From the NCBI GenBank assembly GCA_039029935.1, contig JBCCFC010000309.1, forward strand, positions 1-11,475: a stretch of 11,475 bases of DNA, in the 5' to 3' direction. The stretch's first letter is position 1. Every line of letters begins with the position of its first letter. Positions 6,746 through 11,475 of this stretch are shown here, in pieces. Source of the DNA: G039029935 sp039029935. Its GTDB lineage: Bacteria; Chloroflexota; Anaerolineae; Caldilineales; Caldilineaceae. A program made the position numbers and the translations under genes. Under the pieces are notes generated by a model. That model was not told where the DNA came from and ran no database searches. It saw nothing but the letters and a program-made list of their open reading frames with translations.

Positions 6746-6821
6746 TAAGCATAAAACAACAATAAGCAAACTTGGTATCTTTTGTCACAAGTTTGATTTT
6801 TGTATTGATCTTATGCTTATC
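6744..6821. ncRNA. hairpin C, long bipartite stem
   Basis: TAAGCATAA (6746-6754) pairs with TTATGCTTA (6811-6819), extendable by two pairs to 6744 and 6821, and CAAACTTG (6767-6774) pairs with CAAGTTTG (6788-6795) around a 13-nt loop. The outer stem shares 6744-6745 with the three-way junction, so the two folds meet or compete. The 3' half of the inner stem is the second copy of the direct repeat in hairpin A. Confidence 0.5.
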
Positions 6822-6859
6822 TACAAGATGGAAGTAATGGCAAACAGAAAATATCAGCA

Positions 6860-6891
6860 GGGTGTGTATTACGGAGTGGCATTTCACACCC
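6860..6891 (+). promoter_or_regulatory. possible antiterminator stem
   Basis: GGGTGTG (6860-6866) can pair with CACACCC (6885-6891) around an 18-nt loop. The 3' strand overlaps the 5' strand of the terminator at 6888-6893, so the two stems exclude each other, as in transcription attenuators. Only pairing geometry supports this. Confidence 0.35.
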
Positions 6892-6917
6892 TCTCGGCGT
6901 AAGCCGGAGGGTTTTTT
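6888..6917 (+). terminator. intrinsic terminator in mtnA upstream region
   Basis: ACCCTC plus CGGC (6888-6893, 6895-6898) pair with GCCG plus GAGGGT (6903-6912) around a GTAA tetraloop with one bulged T, followed by six T (6912-6917). This is a strong plus-strand terminator. No plus-strand gene lies upstream, so it ends either an unrecognised non-coding transcript or an mtnA leader (attenuation). Confidence 0.8.
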
Positions 6918-6935
6918 GTTGCCTAGGAATAGTGG

Positions 6936-7052
6936 AAAAGTTGAAGGGTTGAAAAGCGGAAGAAGAGACACCGACGTGCGTTCAGGTGATATGAATACAA
7001 TTGTATCGTGGTCATATCTTCAACCTTTCCACTTTTCAACCCTTCAACTTTT
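6936..7052. repeat. foldback element with 26-bp arms next to mtnA
   Basis: The arms at 6936-6961 and 7027-7052 are inverted copies with 25 of 26 bases matching, built from GTTGAAGG/GTTGAAAA units; the right side extends back to 7018 with CTTCAACC and TTTCCACT. Between them GATATGA (6988-6994) and TCATATC (7012-7018) are inverted, and inside these ATACAATTGTAT (6995-7006) is a perfect palindrome. The right arm ends 2 nt before GGAG, the mtnA ribosome site. Translation of the right arm creates a false N-terminal extension of mtnA. The palindrome could be an operator or simply the hairpin centre. Confidence 0.85.
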
Positions 7053-7064
7053 ACGGAGATTACA

Positions 7065-8114
7065 ATGCGAACTGTTTATTGGGAAGACGATAAAGTCAAA
7101 ATGATCGACCAGCGGCTTTTGCCCGCTGAGTTTGTCATTGCAGAATTTGATACGATTGAGGGCGTTGCTCGTAGCATCAACGAGATGTATGTACGTGGTG
7201 CACCTGCAATCGGGGCAACGGGTGGGTTTGGTATGGCATTGGCGGGGCAGATTAGCCAAGCCACAACAACGGCTGATTTATTGGCTGAATTACAGGGGGC
7301 CAAAGAGGTTTTGGATGTGGCACGGCCAACGGCTGTTAACCTAACGTGGGCGACGACACGCTTGCTAAATCATGCCCAAAAGTTGGACACCCAAGATGTC
7401 GCTGCTATGAAAGAGGCATTGTTGACCGAGGCGCAACGGTTGGCGGATGAAGATGTTGAGATCAACCGGCGGATGGGTTACAACGGTGCAGAAGTCATCC
7501 CAGATGGGGCCAATCTGCTCCATCATTGCAATACGGGTTCATTGGCAACGGTTGACTTTGGTACAGCCATTGGCGTTATCTATGCCTGTCATGAGCAGGG
7601 CAAAAATATTCATGTATGGGTGGATGAAACTCGCCCCCGTTTGCAGGGTGCGCGCCTGAGTGCATGGGAGTTGATGCGGGCGGAAGTGCCTATGCATCTG
7701 ATTGCCGACAATGCAGCAGGCTATCTGATGCTCAATGGCCAGGTAGATGTTGTCATCTTTGGTGCGGATCGAGTCGCCGCCAATGGTGATGTTGCCAACA
7801 AAATCGGGACCTACAAACTGGCCGTTGTTGCCAAAGAAAATGGGATTCCGGTCTATTGTGTTGCGCCAACCAGCACAGTGGATACAAACTTAGCCAGCGG
7901 CGATCTGATTCCTATCGAGGAACGAGGGCCAGAGGAGGTTGCGGAAATTGGTCTACGTGCCATTGCACCTGAAGGCGTACCTGTCTATAACCCAGCCTTT
8001 GATATCACGCCGCACCGCTACATCACAGGCATTGTTACTGAAGAAGGCATCTGTTATCCGCCCTTTACCGAGAGCCTCAAAAAGGCCAAAGAAACAGCGG
8101 AAGCAAAACTATAA
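7065..8114 (+). CDS. mtnA: S-methyl-5-thioribose-1-phosphate isomerase
   Basis: 349 aa. It interconverts methylthioribose-1-phosphate and methylthioribulose-1-phosphate in methionine salvage; MtnA enzymes can also serve 5-deoxyribose salvage. Hallmarks are RGAPAIG (44-50), the catalytic Cys155 in CNTGS, DETRPRLQGARLSAWEL (188-204), Asp235 in GADR, and KIGTYKLA (246-253). This fits MtnA rather than archaeal ribose-1,5-bisphosphate isomerase, though the two are homologous. ATG at 7065 has GGAG with 6 nt spacing; the open frame from 7008 (STFPLFNPSTF-like) is repeat-derived and rejected. The stop overlaps the LOG start by one base (TAATG), so the two are translationally coupled. No kinase (mtnK) or phosphorylase (mtnP) is in the window. 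Confidence 0.95.
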   Translation: MRTVYWEDDKVKMIDQRLLPAEFVIAEFDTIEGVARSINEMYVRGAPAIGATGGFGMALAGQISQATTTADLLAELQGAKEVLDVARPTAVNLTWATTRLLNHAQKLDTQDVAAMKEALLTEAQRLADEDVEINRRMGYNGAEVIPDGANLLHHCNTGSLATVDFGTAIGVIYACHEQGKNIHVWVDETRPRLQGARLSAWELMRAEVPMHLIADNAAGYLMLNGQVDVVIFGADRVAANGDVANKIGTYKLAVVAKENGIPVYCVAPTSTVDTNLASGDLIPIEERGPEEVAEIGLRAIAPEGVPVYNPAFDITPHRYITGIVTEEGICYPPFTESLKKAKETAEAKL

Positions 8115-8716
8115 TGCGTACTTTAAATATGGTTTGTGTCTTTTGCGGGTCAAGTCCTGGTAAGAACCCCGCGTATATGGTGGCGGCAGAAGCAGTTGGC
8201 GCAGCGATGGCGCGCCGTAACATTGACTTGATCTATGGCGCGGGCAACATTGGGCTGATGGGTGCCGTGTCTCGCAGTGTCGATCAACATGGTGGCAACG
8301 TGACAGGTGTTATCCCGGGACCGTTGATGTCCAAGGAAATCATGGGTGGTGGTGTTGGCGAGGTGGTTGAAGTCGATTCCATGCATACGCGTAAAGCAAT
8401 GATGGAAAGTCGTGCAGATGCATTTATTGTGTTGCCAGGCGGCTATGGAACACTCGAAGAACTCTTTGAGATGATTACGTGGGCGCAACTGGGCATTCAT
8501 GCCAAACCCATTGGGCTACTCAATGTAGATGGCTTTTTTGACCCATTGGTGCAACTCATCGACCATGTCGCAGCCGAGGGCTTTGTACGCCCTACTCACC
8601 GTGAACTGATTTTTGTTGCCGAACAGCCAGATGAATTGCTCGATAAACTGCAAACCCATGAACTTCCGCCTGCGGTCGTCGATTGGCATGGGCGGGCGGA
8701 GAAACTTAAGATGTAG
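8114..8716 (+). CDS. LOG family (TIGR00730) nucleoside-5'-monophosphate phosphoribohydrolase
   Basis: 200-aa Rossmann-like protein with VCVFCGSSPG (7-16), YGAGNIGLMGAVS (41-53), the HTRK motif at 91-94 and PGGYGTLEE (108-116), the LOG active-site signature with Arg100 in ESRAD just before it. LOG proteins hydrolyse nucleoside 5'-monophosphates, releasing the base and ribose-5-phosphate; plant and some bacterial members act on cytokinin nucleotides, but many bacterial ones also accept AMP. Coupled to mtnA by TAATG. With a PfkB kinase and ahcY downstream, an AMP-cleaving role in disposing of adenosine is plausible but inferred. Older annotations call this family lysine decarboxylase, which is not supported. 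Confidence 0.92.
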   Translation: MRTLNMVCVFCGSSPGKNPAYMVAAEAVGAAMARRNIDLIYGAGNIGLMGAVSRSVDQHGGNVTGVIPGPLMSKEIMGGGVGEVVEVDSMHTRKAMMESRADAFIVLPGGYGTLEELFEMITWAQLGIHAKPIGLLNVDGFFDPLVQLIDHVAAEGFVRPTHRELIFVAEQPDELLDKLQTHELPPAVVDWHGRAEKLKM

Positions 8717-8730
8717 TCGAAGGTTATGTC

Positions 8731-8840
8731 AGTGATCAGTAGGTTAGTGATCAGTAGGTTAGTGGTCAGTAGGTTAGTGGTCAGTAGGTCAGTGGTGAGT
8801 AACTGACGACCGAATACCGACGTACCGAATACTAACCTAC
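8731..8840. repeat. 15-bp tandem array with inverted copy, LOG-kinase gap
   Basis: AGTGATCAGTAGGTT repeats at 8731 and 8746, then AGTGGTCAGTAGGTT at 8761, AGTGGTCAGTAGGTC at 8776 and a decayed copy at 8791-8805. Each unit is a 7-mer plus an 8-mer. Further on, ACCGAATAC occurs twice (from about 8809 and 8824), and CTAACCTAC (8832-8840) is the exact inverse of GTAGGTTAG in the array. So the gap can fold back, with the direct units beside the LOG stop and the inverted piece nearer the kinase start. Confidence 0.85.
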
Positions 8841-8881
8841 CATTATCGCTGGCATGACTTATACAACGTGGAGGAAATCAC

Positions 8882-9859
8882 ATGACAACTGTCATCACTG
8901 GCTCGGTTGCCTATGATTATTTGATGACATTTTCGGGGAAATTCCGTGAACAAATTATCCCCGAACAATTGGAGAACCTAAGCCTCAGTTTTTTGGTCGA
9001 TTCCATGAAGCGTGAGCGTGGTGGTGTAGGGGCAAACATCGCATACACCATGAAATTGCTGGGTGACGACCCTATTTTGCTGGCAACCGTCGGGCAAGAT
9101 TTTGGTGATTACCATGCGTGGTTGGTGGCACAAGAAATCAATGTGGACCATATCATTGAAATCCGCGAGGACTTTACGGCCAGTTTCTTTGTTAGCACAG
9201 ATTTGGAGCAAAACCAGATTGCCAACTTTTACACAGGTGCAATGGCCCATGCTCGCAACTACAGCTTGCAAAGCCGTGGACTTGATGACGCATCATTGGT
9301 GATCATCAGCCCCAACGATCCAGTTGCCATGATCAACTATGCACAAGAGTGTCGCGACTTAGACATTCCATTTGTCTATGATCCAAGCCAACAGGTAGCC
9401 TTTTTAAGTGGCGAAGATTTGGCACAAAGTATCCCAGGCGCGACCTATCTCTTTGGCAACGAATATGAGCTGGCGGTCATCCAGAAAAAGACGGGTTGGA
9501 GCCTGGACGATATTCGGGGGCAGGTTGAAAATCTAGTCATGACACTGGGTGCCAAGGGTAGTGTCATCTATGGTGGCACAGGTGCCAACGCCGAGGAGAT
9601 GCATATTCCCATCGCTACCGTCGATCACATGATTGATCCGACAGGGGCGGGCGACGCGTTCCGTGCAGGGTTCTTTGCTGCGCTTGATCAAGGACTGGGA
9701 TGGGATATCTGTGGCCGCGTCGGGGCATTGTGTAGCACCTTCTGCTTGGAGAACGTTGGCACAACCACGCATCAATTCAACTGGGTCACATTTGCCGACC
9801 GCTATGCCGCCAACTTTGGTCATGAACCAGAACTAGAACGGCTGGCAATCGGCGGCTAA
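8882..9859 (+). CDS. PfkB-family kinase, candidate adenosine/nucleoside kinase
   Basis: 325 aa. The ribokinase/PfkB fold is shown by ERGGVGANIAYTMKLLG (45-61), the NEYE motif (193-196) and the signature DPTGAGDAFRAGF (252-264) with catalytic base Asp258 and the GAGD anion hole. The family phosphorylates sugars or nucleosides with ATP. Its place between LOG and ahcY suggests adenosine as substrate, converting the adenosine released by AhcY to AMP and so relieving product inhibition; fructose- or ribokinase-type activity remains possible. ATG at 8882 has GGAGG with 7 nt spacing. The 165-bp gap from LOG contains repeats but no terminator, so cotranscription is likely. Confidence 0.88.
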   Translation: MTTVITGSVAYDYLMTFSGKFREQIIPEQLENLSLSFLVDSMKRERGGVGANIAYTMKLLGDDPILLATVGQDFGDYHAWLVAQEINVDHIIEIREDFTASFFVSTDLEQNQIANFYTGAMAHARNYSLQSRGLDDASLVIISPNDPVAMINYAQECRDLDIPFVYDPSQQVAFLSGEDLAQSIPGATYLFGNEYELAVIQKKTGWSLDDIRGQVENLVMTLGAKGSVIYGGTGANAEEMHIPIATVDHMIDPTGAGDAFRAGFFAALDQGLGWDICGRVGALCSTFCLENVGTTTHQFNWVTFADRYAANFGHEPELERLAIGG

Positions 9860-9893
9860 CTATTTATGTTAAACATTCGCTTTTTATATAGCG

Positions 9894-10006
9894 ATTGATG
9901 ACTCTGCTGAAAAAAGTCCGACTTCTGTAGAATTTGATGATTTCTACCACTGGTGAGAAGTCGGACTTTTGGGCGATTTTGACCTTTTTGCAGCAGAGTC
10001 ATTGAT
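9894..10006. mobile_element. 101-bp MITE-like element with 6-bp target duplication
   Basis: The element is 9900-10000. Terminal inverted repeats are GACTCTGCTG (9900-9909) and CAGCAGAGTC (9991-10000), perfect over 10 bp. Direct repeats ATTGAT abut both ends (9894-9899 and 10001-10006). Inside, AAAAGTCCGACTTCT (9912-9926) and AGAAGTCGGACTTTT (9956-9970) form a perfect 15-bp stem, and GTAGAA/TTCTAC (9927-9932/9942-9947) continues it. There is no ORF, so it must have been moved by a transposase elsewhere. It sits between the kinase gene and ahcY; its hairpin with trailing TTTT may damp readthrough into ahcY on the plus strand. Confidence 0.85.
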
Positions 10007-10042
10007 AGATACTAAAATAATTCTTTGGATCAAAAACAAAAA

Positions 10043-11314
10043 ATGTCAAACTTAAACTATGATATTGCAGATATCAATTTGGCCGATCAGGGTCGATTTC
10101 GGATGCAATGGGCTGCGAAAGAGATGCCTGTTCTCGACTTGCTAGAAGAACGCTTTAAGAAAGAACAGCCCTTCAAGGGGATTCGTGTTGCTGGGGCAAT
10201 GCACGTGACCAGTGAGACGGCGAATTTGATGCGCATTCTCATCGCGGGTGGTGCTGAGGTTGCACTCTGTGCGAGCAACCCATTGAGTACACAGGATGAT
10301 GTTGCGGCAGCGTTGGTCTCCCATTATGAGATGCCCGTCTATGCCATCAAGGGCGAAACCAATGCTCAATACAATGAGCACATGCAACGTGTTCTCGACA
10401 TCGAGCCACACATTACAATGGATGATGGAATGGACTTGGTTGCCATGTTGCACACGGAGCGCGCCGATCTGTTAGAGAACGTTGTTGGCGGGACAGAAGA
10501 AACAACCACGGGTGTTATCCGCCTCAAGGCTATGGCTGCACAGGGTAAGTTGCTCTTCCCTGTAATGGCTGTCAACGATGCCATGACCAAGCACTTCTTC
10601 GACAATCGCTATGGCACAGGCCAAAGTACCATTGACGGTATCGTGCGTGCGACCAACATTTTGCTAGCTGGCAAGAACTTTGTTGTTGGTGGTTATGGCT
10701 GGTGTAGCAAAGGTATTGCGATGCGCGCGGCTGGCATGGGCGCAAATGTTATCGTCACTGAAGTTGATCCACTGCGTGCCTTAGAAGCCGTCATGGATGG
10801 CTTCCGTGTCATGCCAATGACCGAAGCCGCACAACAGGGTCACATCTTCTGTAGTGCCACAGGCGATATGCACGTCTTTGACAGTCATCACTTTGATGTC
10901 ATGCGTGATGGCGCAATTCTTTCTAACAGTGGTCACTTCGACATTGAAATCAACATGAAAGACCTGACCGCACGAGCCACCAAGATCACCCGTGTACGCG
11001 AGTTCTTGGATGAATATACATTACCCGACGGTCGCCGCATCTATGTAGCAGGTGAAGGTCGCTTGGTCAACTTAGCCGCAGCCGAAGGCCACCCCAGCGC
11101 GGTCATGGACATGAGCTTTGCCAACCAAGCATTGGCCGCCGAGTACATGTTGAAGATGGGTAGCGATCTAAAGGGCGATGTCTATAATGTCCCAGAAGAG
11201 ATTGATCGCGAGATTGCTCGCCTGAAATTGCAAGCAATGGGCGTCGAGATCGATACATTGACAGCCGAGCAGGAAGCCTACCTGAACGAGTGGAGCTTGG
11301 GTACAGGACACTAG
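10043..11314 (+). CDS. ahcY: adenosylhomocysteinase (S-adenosylhomocysteine hydrolase)
   Basis: 423 aa. It hydrolyses S-adenosylhomocysteine to homocysteine and adenosine using tightly bound NAD+, sustaining methylation. Seen are YDIADINLADQG at the N-terminus, active-site His54 (GAMHVTSET), DDGMD near 127-131, EETTTGV (151-157), Lys183 and Asp187 in NDAMTKHFFDN, NRYGTGQS, and the NAD-binding GYGWCSKGIAM (217-227). Length matches the shorter form found in archaea and many thermophile-related bacteria, lacking the insertion of the long bacterial enzymes. A TTG at 10025 is in frame, but ATG at 10043 fits the family; its ribosome site is weak (GGAT, 12 nt upstream). The upstream gap contains a transposed element, so ahcY may have its own promoter or depend on readthrough. 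Confidence 0.95.
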   Translation: MSNLNYDIADINLADQGRFRMQWAAKEMPVLDLLEERFKKEQPFKGIRVAGAMHVTSETANLMRILIAGGAEVALCASNPLSTQDDVAAALVSHYEMPVYAIKGETNAQYNEHMQRVLDIEPHITMDDGMDLVAMLHTERADLLENVVGGTEETTTGVIRLKAMAAQGKLLFPVMAVNDAMTKHFFDNRYGTGQSTIDGIVRATNILLAGKNFVVGGYGWCSKGIAMRAAGMGANVIVTEVDPLRALEAVMDGFRVMPMTEAAQQGHIFCSATGDMHVFDSHHFDVMRDGAILSNSGHFDIEINMKDLTARATKITRVREFLDEYTLPDGRRIYVAGEGRLVNLAAAEGHPSAVMDMSFANQALAAEYMLKMGSDLKGDVYNVPEEIDREIARLKLQAMGVEIDTLTAEQEAYLNEWSLGTGH

Positions 11315-11384
<70 letters not shown>

Positions 11385-11397
11385 AGATGATGAGTGA

Positions 11398-11410
11398 GCA
11401 AATAATTTGC
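11398..11410. other. 13-nt palindrome at foldback centre
   Basis: GCAAAT-A-ATTTGC is a perfect inverted repeat about a single A. It lies between the two oppositely oriented repeat arrays, the same position as the central palindromes of the 771-1026 and 6936-7052 elements. Confidence 0.55.
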
Positions 11411-11415
11411 GAACT

Positions 11416-11475
11416 ACACCATCACACTATCACACTATCACACCATCACACCATCACACCATCACACCATCACAC
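11416..11475. repeat. inverted ACACCATC octamer array running off the window
   Basis: Seven full 8-nt units (ACACCATC, ACACTATC, ACACTATC, then four ACACCATC) and a partial unit reach the right edge. They are the reverse complement of the GGTGTGAT type at 11315-11346, so the post-ahcY gap is another foldback. Total length is unknown. Confidence 0.9.

Noticed and set aside
7008..7064. N-terminal extension of MtnA
   Set aside because: It is translation of the repeat arm; ATG at 7065 follows GGAG and matches the MtnA N-terminus.
8731..8805. CRISPR array
   Set aside because: Units are 15 bp with no unique spacers and no cas genes nearby; the same holds for the other arrays.
9877..9894. Small hairpin TCGCT/AGCGA after the kinase gene as a terminator
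   Set aside because: Only 5 bp with an AT-rich loop and no T-tract following; also overlaps the first base of the MITE target duplication.
9979..10011. Promoter carried by the MITE (TTGACC) driving ahcY
   Set aside because: No acceptable -10 hexamer at 16-18 nt spacing.

Overview
The window carries ten protein-coding genes in two divergent blocks. Gene content (class III formaldehyde dehydrogenase, short-form adenosylhomocysteinase, DUF2461, DUF4432, LOG family) and moderate GC suggest an environmental bacterium. The dense 7- and 8-nt tandem repeats in nearly every gap make me favour Chloroflexota (Anaerolineae-like), but this is inference from pattern memory and nothing here proves the phylum.

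Left block, minus strand, in transcription order: AAA15/OLD-like ATPase (6453-5491), DUF4276/TOPRIM-like partner (5494-4718), DUF4432 mutarotase-fold protein (4696-3611), DUF2461 protein (3600-2905), SRPBCC protein (2793-2350), frmA (2142-1033) and frmB (764 to the left edge, truncated). The first two genes overlap by 4 nt, are visibly AT-richer than the rest and look like an acquired anti-phage-type module. frmA and frmB form the thiol-dependent formaldehyde detoxification pathway.

Right block, plus strand: mtnA (7065-8114), a LOG-family phosphoribohydrolase (8114-8716), a PfkB-family nucleoside or sugar kinase (8882-9859) and ahcY (10043-11314). Together they handle by-products of S-adenosylmethionine use. 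AhcY splits S-adenosylhomocysteine into homocysteine and adenosine. The kinase may convert adenosine to AMP, LOG may split AMP to adenine and ribose-5-phosphate, and MtnA isomerises methylthioribose-1-phosphate.

The divergent gap (6454-7064) is the richest non-coding stretch. It holds a likely minus-strand promoter, a series of hairpins including a possible three-way junction (6611-6821), an intrinsic terminator (6888-6917) with an overlapping alternative stem, and a foldback element with 26-bp arms (6936-7052) ending at the mtnA ribosome binding site. The gap between the kinase gene and ahcY holds a compact 101-bp MITE-like element with 10-bp terminal inverted repeats and a perfect 6-bp target duplication.

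The most notable global signal is a polarity rule in the short repeats. Read along the mRNA, the purine/G orientation (GTTGAA, GGTGTGAT, AGTGATC) follows stop codons, and the pyrimidine/C orientation (TTCAAC, ACACCATC) precedes start codons. Gaps therefore tend to become large foldbacks. One array even encodes the last residues of DUF4432 and supplies the Shine-Dalgarno of the next gene.
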